Positions 1 through 8,778 of a stretch of 41,215 bases of DNA are shown piece by piece; within the stretch, counting starts at the first letter, position 1; each line of letters begins with the position of its first letter. Under the pieces are notes generated by a model. That model saw only the letters and a program-made list of their open reading frames with translations. It was not told where the DNA came from and searched no databases. The DNA is from Legionellaceae bacterium (lineage in GTDB: Bacteria > Pseudomonadota > Gammaproteobacteria > Legionellales > Legionellaceae). The stretch spans positions 1 through 41,215 of the forward strand of contig JASBUC010000054.1 of assembly GCA_030148065.1 (NCBI GenBank). The letters run 5' to 3'. Made by a program: the position numbers and the translations under genes.

Positions 1-759
1 TGTAATCTTTAAAACATCTAACGTCAATAGTTGTCTTGCTAGAGGAGAGCGCAGTTCGTGGGAGATGTTATACAGCATATGCTGCTTGGCACGAATTAGA
101 TCTTGAATGTTTTTAGCCATATTATCAAACGCATAACCAATTTCAGTAAACTCATCTTTCCGGTTTTTTAAAGCATCGCCGACTCGAGCATTTAAATTAC
201 CCCCTGAAAAATCGGACATTTTTTTTATTACTATTTTTAAAGGCCTTGTGAGATATAACACCAAAAAAAAGCAAATAATTGCGCTAAAAATAACGGCTGT
301 TAATAATCGATAAGCAACATTTTTTTTGATGAGGGTATTATATAATGGCTTGTTGCGAATAGAAGAAAGCCAAAACCGCTCACCGTTTACGATAATAGAA
401 TCACTCACAATCCAGTTTTGATAAACATAGGCATTGTTGAGATTGTTTTTTTTTACTGTTTCGAACTGATCTTTTAGTTTGTGACATGATAATATGCTTT
501 TTTCAGATATAACAACAAATTGATTATTAAGACTTTTATTCAAATCACAAAGGTACTTTTTTTTATCTGAAACCGAATCTAGACTTTTTATAATAATTGA
601 AGCATAGGCATTAATAAACAATTTCTCACGTGGTGACATCCATGATTTAACCGTTAAGTTGCCCGCTATAAAAGAAACACACATTAGAATAATTGCGCCA
701 AATATCCAAAAAGCTAAGAAGGTTTTAAAATAAAATCGATGCCATAACTTTATTTGCAT
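1..759 (-). CDS. Sensor histidine kinase, N-terminal part (cut by window edge)
   Basis: The reading frame starts at ATG 759-757 and stays open to base 1, giving 253 residues; the rest lies outside. Visible in order: a first membrane segment (about residues 13-33), a periplasmic sensor region (about 34-150), a second membrane segment (about 151-171), a HAMP linker (about 172-225) and the start of a HisKA domain with the phospho-acceptor motif ISHELRSPLAR (His234). The ATP-binding domain is not in the window. The kinase would autophosphorylate and pass phosphate to the adjacent regulator. Its start overlaps the end of the regulator gene by 10 bases (stop TAA inside ATGCAAATAA), so the two are probably translationally coupled. 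The CpxA/EnvZ-like layout is clear; the signal sensed is not. Confidence 0.9.
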   Translation of the reverse strand, partial: MQIKLWHRFYFKTFLAFWIFGAIILMCVSFIAGNLTVKSWMSPREKLFINAYASIIIKSLDSVSDKKKYLCDLNKSLNNQFVVISEKSILSCHKLKDQFETVKKNNLNNAYVYQNWIVSDSIIVNGERFWLSSIRNKPLYNTLIKKNVAYRLLTAVIFSAIICFFLVLYLTRPLKIVIKKMSDFSGGNLNARVGDALKNRKDEFTEIGYAFDNMAKNIQDLIRAKQHMLYNISHELRSPLARQLLTLDVLKIT

Positions 760-1433
760 TTCAACTCATAACCTACGCCATAAATATTTATAATTGAAAA
801 ATACTCGTCGTTGTCACTAGCAAGTATTTCTCTCAAATTGTTGATATGGGTATCGATACTTCTTTGCTCTTTTAGATATGTTTTTTGTAAAGCCTTATTA
901 ACTAGCTCTTCTTTAGTACATACTTTATTGGGGTTTTGAAAGAGATAGAGTAAAATTTTAAATTGTGATTTGGTTAGCTTTAATTGCACATCAGATTTAA
1001 ATACTTTCATCGCAGGAATATCAATTTTTATGTTTCCCATTCGTATTGTCTTGGTTTTGGATGCCTCGATTTTATAGCGCTTTAAAACAGCTTTAATTTT
1101 AGCTTTCAATAAGTTCAATGAGCAAGGTTTATGAAGATAATCGTCAGCGCCAAATCCTAAGCCAACTAGCTCATCGGTTTCTTCACCGCGTGCCGTTAAC
1201 ATAATAACTGGTATATCAGAGAACTCACGAATATATTTGAGTGTTTTAAAACCATTTAAATGTGGCATCATGATATCAAGGATGACCAAATCAAATGTGC
1301 AACTACCTAACTTTTCTAGTCCCAAAACACCATCATGTGCCAATTCAACGTCATAACCTTCTGTTTCTAATCCAAGTTTGGTAATTTCGCAAAGAGCAAC
1401 ATCATCATCAATGATTAAAATTTTTTGGTTCAT
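750..1433 (-). CDS. OmpR/PhoB-family response regulator
   Basis: 227 residues, the usual length for the family. The receiver domain (about 1-120) has the acidic pocket IIDDD (residues 7-11), the phospho-acceptor Asp53 in LVILDIMMP, the LTARG motif (Thr80) and Lys102 in YLHKP. A linker leads to a winged-helix DNA-binding domain (about 130-225) with the typical SIDTHINNLR recognition helix and a terminal IYGVGYEL hairpin. A GGGAG ribosome site lies about 7 bases before the ATG. It is the first gene of a two-gene operon with the overlapping kinase. CpxR-like in general form, but I cannot assign a named ortholog or regulon. Confidence 0.93.
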   Translation of the reverse strand: MNQKILIIDDDVALCEITKLGLETEGYDVELAHDGVLGLEKLGSCTFDLVILDIMMPHLNGFKTLKYIREFSDIPVIMLTARGEETDELVGLGFGADDYLHKPCSLNLLKAKIKAVLKRYKIEASKTKTIRMGNIKIDIPAMKVFKSDVQLKLTKSQFKILLYLFQNPNKVCTKEELVNKALQKTYLKEQRSIDTHINNLREILASDNDEYFSIINIYGVGYELKCK

Positions 1434-1620
1434 AATGGCTCCCTGCTGTCTTGTTTAATTGTTTTATCGTCACTATCAATGAATTCTTTAAAGCCTTTAT
1501 TACCTAATAATACTTTCACAAGAATGACAAGATTTTAACAAGCCAAATGAGTTTCTGTTTTATTTTTTTACAATGATATCAGGTCCACATGAAGGTGGAA
1601 ATAAATATCTAACTAGCAAA

Positions 1621-1654
1621 TAAGATGAAACTAAGAAATTAGGGTCTCATCTTA
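1621..1654. promoter_or_regulatory. Imperfect hairpin upstream of the small membrane ORF
   Basis: Arms TAAGATGA and TCATCTTA pair perfectly over 8 bases, and an inner CTAA/TTAG pair extends the stem around a GAAA tetraloop. GGCCTTTT follows. It lies 64 bases before the ATG at 1719 in the 285-base gap between two divergent genes. It may be an operator, a leader structure or a weak terminator. The rest of this gap shows nothing I can name except a weak TTGAAT box at 1661. Confidence 0.35.
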
Positions 1655-1718
1655 GGCCTTTTGAATAACTAAAATTTTTAGTGATTACTAAAGTCCGGTA
1701 CTAACAAAGGAGATATCG

Positions 1719-2075
1719 ATGTTAACAAACCGAGAAAATTTTCTAATTATGGCTAGCGTAGCCATCGCAATTTATATAAAAGACAACCCAAGTATGATCT
1801 ATTATGGTGGTCGAGATAACAACGCCATCGTTGATTCACTCTGTGATCATATAGTAGATAATACTGATTTGATGGATTCCTCATTGTGTAAAGACTATGT
1901 TTTGTCATGGTTTGAAGCATCATTCATGGCGATAGGAGCATTAACCTTGGGCGTAGTTGTTTTTCAAGATATTCCTTCGTTATGTTTAAAATTAATAGAA
2001 AAATTAGGTGAAAACTTTAGTGCGACGTCTAATTCTAAAACGGTTCCTCATGAAGAAATGAGATTTTCTAAATGA
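1719..2075 (+). CDS. Small protein with one membrane segment, unknown function
   Basis: 118 residues, not recognised. An AAAGGAGAT ribosome site sits 4 bases before the ATG, which strongly supports translation. The first 20 residues are mildly hydrophobic (LIMASVAIAIYI), followed by a polar stretch with two cysteines, one strong membrane-length segment (about residues 66-83, ASFMAIGALTLGVVVF) and a charged tail. It stands alone, divergent from the two-component system and followed by an inverted-repeat element. Being next to a sensor-regulator pair could mean it is a target of that pair, but no binding site is evident. Confidence 0.6.
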   Translation: MLTNRENFLIMASVAIAIYIKDNPSMIYYGGRDNNAIVDSLCDHIVDNTDLMDSSLCKDYVLSWFEASFMAIGALTLGVVVFQDIPSLCLKLIEKLGENFSATSNSKTVPHEEMRFSK

Positions 2076-2158
2076 TAGAAATTAGAGAACTTAGTTGTTT
2101 TAAGATAAGAAGTATTTGAAGCATTGTATGGCCTAAGTTTAGACGCGCGTTTGCAGGC

Positions 2159-2321
2159 TATACCCGTGATACTTCAAAATGCCCTTTTTTAGGTGTGGTT
2201 AATTTCATCTCAGCGTCTTATCAAAAATAAGTCATATCCATAGATCTGGTGCATTTTTGATAAGACGCTGGGGTGGAATTAAGTATCATAAAAATGGGAA
2301 CTTTGGAGTATCACGGGTATA
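2159..2321. mobile_element. 163-bp MITE-like inverted-repeat element with TATACCC ends
   Basis: Almost the whole element is one imperfect palindrome. The left arm (2159-2228) starts TATACCCGTGATACTTC, and the right arm (2252-2321) ends in its near-complement GAGTATCACGGGTATA. The innermost 18 bases, CAGCGTCTTATCAAAAAT (2211-2228), are complemented perfectly at 2252-2269. A 23-base loop remains. There is no coding capacity. It lies in the gap between two convergent genes, ending 13 bases past the arginase-family stop codon, so its RNA could act as a bidirectional terminator. The termini match those of the element at 39484-39794. No clear target duplication is visible. Confidence 0.7.
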
Positions 2322-2334
2322 TCTTCTATTCCAA

Positions 2335-3423
2335 TTAAGGCGCTTTATTGCGAAATTGAGTCAGTAAGGTTGAAACAATTTTGTTCGCTGACCTTAGTGT
2401 TTCCTGGGTTTCTTTATCATTCCCAACCATGGGCGCGACTTCCACTAGATCGGCGCCTGTCAGTTTAAAGCGACTCCCAAATATTTCTATCAAGTCTAGT
2501 GCTTGCTGAAGGCTTAAACCGTCAGGCTCTGGGGTGCCAGTGCTGGCTGCAATGCTCTCATCAAGCGCATCAATGTCAAAGCTTATATAGAGCTCATCAA
2601 TTTGCTCATTTGTGAGTTGCCGGATGACTTTTTCTGAGATTTTCTGCACCCCGTCATTCTCAACCTCATGTGCCCAATACTGTCTCAAACCAAAGGTGTC
2701 TTGCCAATGCTTTTTGGGCTTTCCAGTAGAGCGTATGCCTATTTGGGCTACTTGCAGTGGGCTTTCAAAGTAAGGCAATACGTGGGTTAACCAAGAGCCA
2801 AAACATAAATCAATGCCTAGACGTTCTCTTAGTAAATCAGTGTGAGCATCAAAATGAATCAGGCCGACTTTTTTTCCTTGTTGTTTCTTATGAGCAAGAA
2901 AGGATTTAACCAGTGGGTAGCTAACGGAATGATCACCGCCTAGTGATAAGAGCCTTAAGTTTTTAACAGAGCCATAGAGTTCATCGCAGACTTTTTCAGC
3001 AATCGATAGCGGGCTTACCGGTAAGCTTGAATCTTGATGATAGAGTGCGTTTTGACAGCTCTTGATGGTCTCTTTATTGAGGTATTTATCATGCAAGAGG
3101 TGAGGGATCACTTTGCAGTCCCCAAAATCAATGAGATCGACGGCTTGCTCTGTTTGATAGAGGGCTTCACGAATAAACATAGGGCCCCAATTAGTACCTC
3201 GAAGGATCCCGCCACCTGTGTCAGAGCAGATCCCAAGTAGTCCGACTTGATTGTCAGCTAATTCCTCAATGCTTTGTAGGGTTGCGTAAAAAGTTTGATT
3301 AATTGTTTCAGGCTCAATGGAATTAAACAGCCTCTGTTGTAGAGACTGTTTTTTTTCTTTGGCGGTATTGACGGTAAAGACGCCATTGCCTGGTGGTACT
3401 AAAAGTTTTGTTAAGCAACTCAT
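2335..3423 (-). CDS. Arginase/agmatinase-family ureohydrolase
   Basis: 362 residues. The three metal-binding signatures of the ureohydrolase fold are present and in order: GGDHSVSYPLV, LIHFDAHTDLL and YISFDIDALD. They provide the His and Asp residues that hold the binuclear manganese centre used to hydrolyse guanidino or formimino groups. The N-terminal 60 residues or so are longer than in a minimal agmatinase. Substrate (arginine, agmatine, formiminoglutamate or another guanidino compound) cannot be decided from the motifs. It is the last gene of a three-gene operon, with its ATG only 2 bases after the thiolase stop. The mix with acyl-CoA enzymes suggests amino-acid breakdown, but this is inference. 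Confidence 0.88.
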   Translation of the reverse strand: MSCLTKLLVPPGNGVFTVNTAKEKKQSLQQRLFNSIEPETINQTFYATLQSIEELADNQVGLLGICSDTGGGILRGTNWGPMFIREALYQTEQAVDLIDFGDCKVIPHLLHDKYLNKETIKSCQNALYHQDSSLPVSPLSIAEKVCDELYGSVKNLRLLSLGGDHSVSYPLVKSFLAHKKQQGKKVGLIHFDAHTDLLRERLGIDLCFGSWLTHVLPYFESPLQVAQIGIRSTGKPKKHWQDTFGLRQYWAHEVENDGVQKISEKVIRQLTNEQIDELYISFDIDALDESIAASTGTPEPDGLSLQQALDLIEIFGSRFKLTGADLVEVAPMVGNDKETQETLRSANKIVSTLLTQFRNKAP

Positions 3424-3425
3424 GC

Positions 3426-4604
3426 TCAGTCCATCTCAATAGCAAGAGCAGTTGCCTCACCTCCGCCAATGCAAAGACTGGCGATCCCACGTTTTAAGTG
3501 ATGAGTTTTTAGCGCGTGCACAAGTGTTGTAATAATTCTTGCGCCGCTTGCCCCAATCGGGTGACCAAGCGCACAAGCACCACCATGAACATTAACTTTG
3601 CTCTCATCAAGCGCAAGTTCTCGCATCGCAGCCATAGTGACCACAGCGAAGGCTTCATTTATTTCATACAAATCAACGTCACTGCTTTGCCAACCTGTTT
3701 TTTCAAACAAGGCGTTCATCGCCCCAACTGGTGCGGTCGTAAACCATTCTGGTGCTTGCGCATAACTGGTTTGTCCTTTGATGGTGGCAAGAGGGGTGAG
3801 ACCTAATTCATTAGCCTTTTCTCGGCTCATAATTAAAATGGAGGCCGCGCCATCGGATATGCTACTGGAGTTAGCAGCAGTCACCGTGCCATCTTTGGCA
3901 AAGGCGGCTTTCAATTTTGAGATTTTAGCAATTTTTGCAGGATCTGGCCCTTCATCTAGGCTGACGGTTATCTCACCTTTTCGACTCTTTACGGTGACGT
4001 TGACAATTTCATTGTTAAAGGCACCAGTTTCTTGTGCCTTTAAGGCTTTTTCAAGTGAGCTTTTGGCAAAGGCGTCTTGCTCTTGTCGACTAAAGTTAAA
4101 TTTAGCCGCAGTTCTGTCGGCAAACACGCCCATTAATTGGCCTTTATCATAAGCATCTTCTAAGCCATCTAAAAACATGCTGTCTTTAAACTCGGCATGT
4201 CCCATGCGCGCACCAAAACGTGACTTAGGAGACAGGTAGGGCGCATTACTCATCGACTCCATGCCACCACAGAGAACCACCTGATTTGTACCAGCTTTAA
4301 TGCTTTCAACGCCAAGCATCAGTGCTTTCATGCCAGATCCACACATTTTATTGATGGTTGTGGCCGGCGTTTTATCATTAATGCCTGCAAGCCTTGCGCC
4401 TTGCCGTGCCGGTGCTTGCCCAAGGCCTGCTTGCAGCACGCAGCCAAAAATAACTTCATCTATGGCGTCACTGCTAAGCCCTGTTTCATCGAGGAGGGCT
4501 TGATTGCTAATAGCTGCAAGCTCTGGGGCGCTAAGCGTACTCAAACCACCACCAAACCCACCAAGCGGCGTTCTCTTTGCCGCAACAATTACTACATCGT
4601 TCAT
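3426..4604 (-). CDS. Acetyl-CoA C-acetyltransferase (thiolase)
   Basis: 392 residues, the standard length for biosynthetic-type thiolase. The catalytic residues are Cys88 in NKMCGSGMKA, His348 in ALGHPIGASG and Cys378 in CIGGGEA. This is the exact constellation of the AtoB/PhaA family, which condenses or cleaves acetoacetyl-CoA and acetyl-CoA in the cytosol. It lies 23 bases after the isovaleryl-CoA dehydrogenase gene and 2 bases before the ureohydrolase, so co-transcription is very likely. In a leucine-degradation setting it would complete the route from acetoacetyl-CoA to acetyl-CoA. The carboxylase, hydratase and lyase genes of the liu pathway are not in this window. Confidence 0.93.
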   Translation of the reverse strand: MNDVVIVAAKRTPLGGFGGGLSTLSAPELAAISNQALLDETGLSSDAIDEVIFGCVLQAGLGQAPARQGARLAGINDKTPATTINKMCGSGMKALMLGVESIKAGTNQVVLCGGMESMSNAPYLSPKSRFGARMGHAEFKDSMFLDGLEDAYDKGQLMGVFADRTAAKFNFSRQEQDAFAKSSLEKALKAQETGAFNNEIVNVTVKSRKGEITVSLDEGPDPAKIAKISKLKAAFAKDGTVTAANSSSISDGAASILIMSREKANELGLTPLATIKGQTSYAQAPEWFTTAPVGAMNALFEKTGWQSSDVDLYEINEAFAVVTMAAMRELALDESKVNVHGGACALGHPIGASGARIITTLVHALKTHHLKRGIASLCIGGGEATALAIEMD

Positions 4605-4627
4605 CTAAATATCCTTAATCGTTCGTG

Positions 4628-5788
4628 CTAGCTTGTTTCTTTAAATAGTTCGCGTCCAATCAGCATGCGTCTAATCTCGGAAGTGCCTGCGCCAATTTCA
4701 TAGAGTTTGGCATCGCGAAGGAGGCGTCCTGCTGGAAACTCATTGATGTAACCGTTACCCCCTAAACATTGAATGGCCTCCAGTGCCATTTGGGTGGCGT
4801 TTTCAGCGGTAAATAAAATCACACTGGCAGCATCTTTTCGATTAACCCGACCCTCGTCACAAGCAGTGGCAACGGCATGCAGGTAGGTTCGTGAAGCATT
4901 CAAGGTGGTGTATAAATCAGCAAGTTTTCCTTGCATTAATTGAAATTCACCAATGGCTTTTCCAAATTGTTTTCGATCGTGAAGGTAGGGCACTACCAAA
5001 TCGAGGCAGGCTTGCATGATGCCAACAGGACCTGCTGCTAGCACCACCCGCTCAAAATCAAGGCCTGACATTAATACTTTGACCCCACCGTTTAGCTCAC
5101 CGAGCAAATTGTCTTCTGGCACAAAACAGTCGTCAAACACCAGCTCGCAAGTATTTGAGCCACGCATGCCGAGTTTATCGAGCTTTTGTGCGGTTGAAAA
5201 ACCATCAAACCCTTTCTCAATTAAAAAAGTGCTAATGCCATGAGGGCCTTTGTCCTTGTCGGTTTTAGCATAGACGATTAAAACATCGGCATCCGGGCCA
5301 TTGGTGATCCACATCTTGTTGCCATTTAAGAGGTAACCTCCATCGACCTTGCTTGCGGTTAATTTCATGCTGACCACATCAGAGCCACTGCCAGTTTCAC
5401 TCATTGCGAGTGCGCCGATGTAGTCACCGCTGATTAATTTGGGCAAAAATTTATCTTTTTGCGCGTCATTACCGTTTAATTTTAGCTGGTTCACACAAAG
5501 ATTTGAGTGCGCGCCATAACTAAGACCCACGGAGGCGCTGGCGCGTGAGATTTCTTCCATGGCGATGGTGTGGGCTAAATAGCCAAGGTCACTACCCCCA
5601 TAGCTTTCAGGAGCGGTCATGCCGAGTAAACCCATCTCACCAAGCTTGGGCCAGAGTTCGTTGGGAAAGGCATTGTTATGGTCGATTTCTTCAGCACGCG
5701 GTGCGATTTCTTTTTGGCAGAATTCATAGACACTTTGTCTTAACATTGACAAAGTTTCATCAGTAGACGGGTTGATGCCGGTGATCAT
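4628..5788 (-). CDS. liuA: Isovaleryl-CoA dehydrogenase
   Basis: 386 residues, a full-length acyl-CoA dehydrogenase. The two family signatures are present: [14 protein letters not shown] near residue 130 and the C-terminal [20 protein letters not shown]. The catalytic glutamate is in [10 protein letters not shown] (helix G). This position is typical of isovaleryl-CoA dehydrogenases, whereas most other family members carry it in the C-terminal domain. FAD-dependent oxidation of isovaleryl-CoA to 3-methylcrotonyl-CoA is the third step of leucine degradation. An AGGAAG ribosome site lies 7 bases before the ATG. It is the first gene of an operon with thiolase and a ureohydrolase; the classical partners liuBCDE are not adjacent. 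Confidence 0.92.
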   Translation of the reverse strand: MITGINPSTDETLSMLRQSVYEFCQKEIAPRAEEIDHNNAFPNELWPKLGEMGLLGMTAPESYGGSDLGYLAHTIAMEEISRASASVGLSYGAHSNLCVNQLKLNGNDAQKDKFLPKLISGDYIGALAMSETGSGSDVVSMKLTASKVDGGYLLNGNKMWITNGPDADVLIVYAKTDKDKGPHGISTFLIEKGFDGFSTAQKLDKLGMRGSNTCELVFDDCFVPEDNLLGELNGGVKVLMSGLDFERVVLAAGPVGIMQACLDLVVPYLHDRKQFGKAIGEFQLMQGKLADLYTTLNASRTYLHAVATACDEGRVNRKDAASVILFTAENATQMALEAIQCLGGNGYINEFPAGRLLRDAKLYEIGAGTSEIRRMLIGRELFKETS

Positions 5789-5834
5789 CGTTAAACTTCC
5801 TATGTTGCTAAATTGCCGATAGAATAGCTTAAAT

Positions 5835-6000
5835 AAAAAATTTTCGCATTAGGTGGAGGGGAGGATTCCTTCTAGGAGGCGGCTCTTTGCAAAAAGACGG
5901 GCTTCCTGCCCTTGACCTTTGCGCCGTCCATGGCACGGACACTTTTTGCAAAAAGCCGCCTCCTAGAAGGAGCTGAATTTGATTAATGCGAAGATTTTTT
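5835..6000. repeat. 166-bp nested inverted repeat between divergent genes
   Basis: The outer arms AAAAAATTTTCGCATTA (5835-5851) and TAATGCGAAGATTTTTT (5984-6000) are complementary with one mismatch. Inside them a 29-base pair of arms (5868-5896 and 5942-5970) matches with one mismatch; it starts CCTTCTAGGAGGCGGC and ends GCAAAAAG. The tip carries GGGC/GCCC and a CCATGG-centred GTCC...GGAC. No ORF fits. It occupies most of the gap between the divergent acyl-CoA dehydrogenase operon and the methyltransferase gene, so it must lie in or beside their promoters. It looks like a non-autonomous mobile palindrome. Confidence 0.65.
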
Positions 6001-6087
6001 GGGAATGGGAGAGGGGAACCTGCGTCGTTATCTTGAGTGTTGTAGTGGCTCTCCTGCTAAGTGGTGCAAACTTGTAGAGGAGGATTT

Positions 6088-6789
6088 GTGGTTAAGGATA
6101 AGAAGTTTGTTTTGTGGGGACACGGGTTGTCAGACTACAAGGAGATGTTTTCGTTAAGTGATGAGGACTTGAAAGGCCCCATCTTAGAAGTTGGGGCTGG
6201 GGCCTCTAGTTTGAATGCAGAATTAACAAGACAAGGGGTCGAAGTTGTTAGTTGTGATGAGCTCTATGGGCAGGCAGAGGATGTTCTAAAGACGGAAGTT
6301 AATGAAACCTTTAGCGCAACGCTTGCAAGCATTAAGGACAATCAAAGCGCTTTTAATTTGCGACCCTTTGGGGATCTTCAGCAATTAGAAAAAGACCGAG
6401 AGAAACGCGTTGAGCTCTTTTTAAATGATGTTTCGCAAGGTAAGAAAGCGGGGCGTTATCAAAGGTTACAACAATTGCCGCTGCCTTTTGAAAATTATCA
6501 ATTTAATTTAGCGCTGGTGTGTCATCATTTGTTTGTTAACCACGAAGAGCAAACACTCGAAGAGCATTTAAATTTAATTCGTGAGTTGATTCGAGTTGCA
6601 GGTGAGGTGCGAATTTTTCCACTGATTGATAAATACGGTCAAACCTCTAATTTATTGGGACCCGTTTTATTAGCACTTCAGCAAGAAGATGAAGTTGCCT
6701 CCGAAGTGAAAGAAGTGCCCTCACAAATCCAACCAACAGGCAATGCCATGCTAAGAGTCTGGACCCTAAAGTGTGAAATGGAGAGCTAG
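6088..6789 (+). CDS. Putative SAM-dependent methyltransferase
   Basis: 233 residues from GTG 6088. The frame is open from GTG 6061, but AGGAGG at 6078-6083 lies just before 6088, so I choose the later start. A Rossmann motif I is visible near residue 32 (ILEVGAGASSLNAEL), followed by an acidic strand end VEVVSCDELYG. Together these are the S-adenosylmethionine-binding signature. A later PFENYQFNLALVCHHLF segment fits motif IV of class I methyltransferases. The substrate is unknown. The stop codon TAG shares its G with the GTG start of pyrD, so the two genes are coupled. It could also be a catalytically altered member of the fold. Confidence 0.65.
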   Translation: MVKDKKFVLWGHGLSDYKEMFSLSDEDLKGPILEVGAGASSLNAELTRQGVEVVSCDELYGQAEDVLKTEVNETFSATLASIKDNQSAFNLRPFGDLQQLEKDREKRVELFLNDVSQGKKAGRYQRLQQLPLPFENYQFNLALVCHHLFVNHEEQTLEEHLNLIRELIRVAGEVRIFPLIDKYGQTSNLLGPVLLALQQEDEVASEVKEVPSQIQPTGNAMLRVWTLKCEMES

Positions 6790-7784
6790 TGTATTCACTC
6801 ATTCGCTTCTTTTTATTTTTACTCCCAGCCGAAACGGCGCATCATTTGGCGCTTAAAAGTTTGAACGTGTTGCCTTTTAAGCAAAAAAGGCTAAACGCGT
6901 CAAAAGAGGTGTGTGGCATTTGTTTTCCTAATCCGGTGGGAATTGCCGCAGGCCTTGATAAAAATGGCGAGTATCTAAAAGGCCTCTCAAAATTAGGGGT
7001 GGGCTTTATAGAAATTGGCACGGTTACCCCAAAGGCGCAAACAGGAAACCCCAAACCAAGACTCTTTAGAGCGGTGAAAGACAAAGCCATCGTTAATCGT
7101 ATGGGGTTTAATAACGAGGGTCTTGACAAGGTGGTTGAAAATTTAAAAAAGGCAAACTTTCAAGGGGTCTTGGGGATCAACATCGGTAAGAATAAAGACA
7201 CCCCCTTAGAGAAGGCGGCTGACGATTACCTTTATTGCCTAGAGCGTTTAAGCCCCTATGCAAGTTATCTAACCATTAACATTTCATCACCCAATACACC
7301 TGATTTACGACGGCTGCAAAACAAAGACTATTTGCAGGCGCTACTGTCTCAAATGGTTAAAAAGCGTGATGAAGTAAGCAAGGACTTAAATAAAAAGATT
7401 CCTTTGTTTATTAAGCTCTCCCCAGATGAATTAGATGAGACACTCAAAGACACCATCGAGATCATTAACCAAAGTGGCATCGATGGCATTATTGCCACCA
7501 ATACTACGGTTGATAAAAGTGGTCTTAGTGAGACCGTCTTACAAAAGGAGCAAGGTGGTCTAAGTGGTGCGCCTTTATCTAAAAAAGCAGACGAGACGTT
7601 AAGCTTTATTCGCACTCGCAGCAGACTGCCTATTATTGGGGTGGGTGGTGTCCTCTCGCCAGAAGATGGGTTAGAAAAATTTAAGCGTGGCGCAGATTTA
7701 ATTCAAGTCTATACAGGCCTTATTTATCGCGGGCCGCGATTAATTTCATCAATAGTGGCCTATACTCGTCCGACCTCATTATGA
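6789..7784 (+). CDS. pyrD: Dihydroorotate dehydrogenase, class 2 (quinone-dependent)
   Basis: 331 residues. The N-terminal helix MYSLIRFFLFLLPAETAHH is the membrane-attachment segment that marks class 2 enzymes. FMN-site and catalytic motifs follow: FPNPVGIAAGLDKNGE, VNRMGFNN, NISSPNTPDLRRLQ (with the catalytic serine), IIATNTT and GVGGVLSPEDG. The enzyme oxidises dihydroorotate to orotate in pyrimidine synthesis and passes electrons to ubiquinone at the inner membrane. It starts with GTG, overlapping the preceding stop by one base, with GGAG a few bases upstream. Length and motifs agree with the E. coli enzyme. Confidence 0.95.
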   Translation: MYSLIRFFLFLLPAETAHHLALKSLNVLPFKQKRLNASKEVCGICFPNPVGIAAGLDKNGEYLKGLSKLGVGFIEIGTVTPKAQTGNPKPRLFRAVKDKAIVNRMGFNNEGLDKVVENLKKANFQGVLGINIGKNKDTPLEKAADDYLYCLERLSPYASYLTINISSPNTPDLRRLQNKDYLQALLSQMVKKRDEVSKDLNKKIPLFIKLSPDELDETLKDTIEIINQSGIDGIIATNTTVDKSGLSETVLQKEQGGLSGAPLSKKADETLSFIRTRSRLPIIGVGGVLSPEDGLEKFKRGADLIQVYTGLIYRGPRLISSIVAYTRPTSL

Positions 7785-7893
7785 TAAAAAAACAGTCAGC
7801 GCCACTCGAATTTAAGCAAAGATGGCTAATTAAGCAGGCATTTTAGTTAAAGTCAGGGTAGAATCGGTCACATTTTGTGTGCATTAACAAACC

Positions 7894-8721
7894 ATGAACA
7901 TAGATTTTAATGAAGTAAAACAGTGTGTTAGCGCAGCCCTTAGAGAAGATGTGGGGCCCGGTTGTCTCTCGAGTGCTATTTTGCCAAATAATCACCCTGT
8001 TGAGGCCAAAATTATTGCAAAAGAGGCTGGCATTTTATGTGGACAAGCCTGGGTTAATGAGAGTTTTCAGGCTCAAAATCCTGAGGTTTCTCTCAGTTGG
8101 CAGTGCGAGGAGGGCGAGCTTTTCACGCGCAACCAACTGCTAGTAAAGATTAAGGGGCCGGTTAAAGACTTATTAATTGCAGAGCGCACCGCTCTTAATT
8201 TTCTGCAAACCTTATCAGCAACAGCAACGATAACAAATGCTTATGTAGAAGCGATTAAAGACTATGATTGCCACATTTTAGACACGCGTAAAACCATTCC
8301 AGGTTTGCGTTATGCTCAAAAATATGCAACCAGAATAGGAGGTGCACGTAACCATCGCATGGGATTGTATGATGCTTTCTTGATTAAAGAAAATCATTTG
8401 AAAGCCTTTGGCTCAATTAAAAAAGCAATTGATGCTGCTCGTGCGCACACTCAAGCGGCGTTTATTGAAGTTGAAGTGGAAACGCTGGAAGAATTAAAAG
8501 AGGCGATAAAAGCAGGGCCTCACCGCATCATGCTCGATAATTTCAGTAAAGCCTTAATGCAGCAGGCAGTGTCACTTTGTGATAAGCGCATACCACTTGA
8601 AGCCTCTGGCAATGTCTCATTAGATTTGGTCGCAGACATCGCCGCAACAGGCGTTGATTACATCTCTGTTGGGGCGATCACTAAAAACATTCAAGCATTG
8701 GATCTCAGTTTACTTATTTGA
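7894..8721 (+). CDS. nadC: Quinolinate phosphoribosyltransferase (nicotinate-nucleotide pyrophosphorylase)
   Basis: 275 residues, the usual length. Diagnostic stretches are LREDVGPG near the N-terminus, ERTALNFLQTLSATAT, LDTRKTIPGLRYAQKYA, GGARNHRMGLYDAFLIKENH and the C-terminal EASGNVSLD...GVDYISVGAITKN. They hold the Arg, Lys and His residues that bind quinolinate and PRPP. The enzyme makes nicotinate mononucleotide for de novo NAD synthesis. The 109-base gap after pyrD contains a TAGAAT box (near 7859) that might serve as a -10 element; the start has only a weak ribosome site. It converges on the transporter gene that follows. Confidence 0.94.
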   Translation: MNIDFNEVKQCVSAALREDVGPGCLSSAILPNNHPVEAKIIAKEAGILCGQAWVNESFQAQNPEVSLSWQCEEGELFTRNQLLVKIKGPVKDLLIAERTALNFLQTLSATATITNAYVEAIKDYDCHILDTRKTIPGLRYAQKYATRIGGARNHRMGLYDAFLIKENHLKAFGSIKKAIDAARAHTQAAFIEVEVETLEELKEAIKAGPHRIMLDNFSKALMQQAVSLCDKRIPLEASGNVSLDLVADIAATGVDYISVGAITKNIQALDLSLLI

Positions 8722-8778
8722 ATTAGAGGCAGCCCCCCTAAGCGTTTAGCTGGCAGGGGAGCGCTGACAGGCTCTTTT

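Noticed and set aside
6061..6087. GTG 6061 as start of the methyltransferase
   Set aside because: The AGGAGG ribosome site lies inside this stretch and points to GTG 6088.
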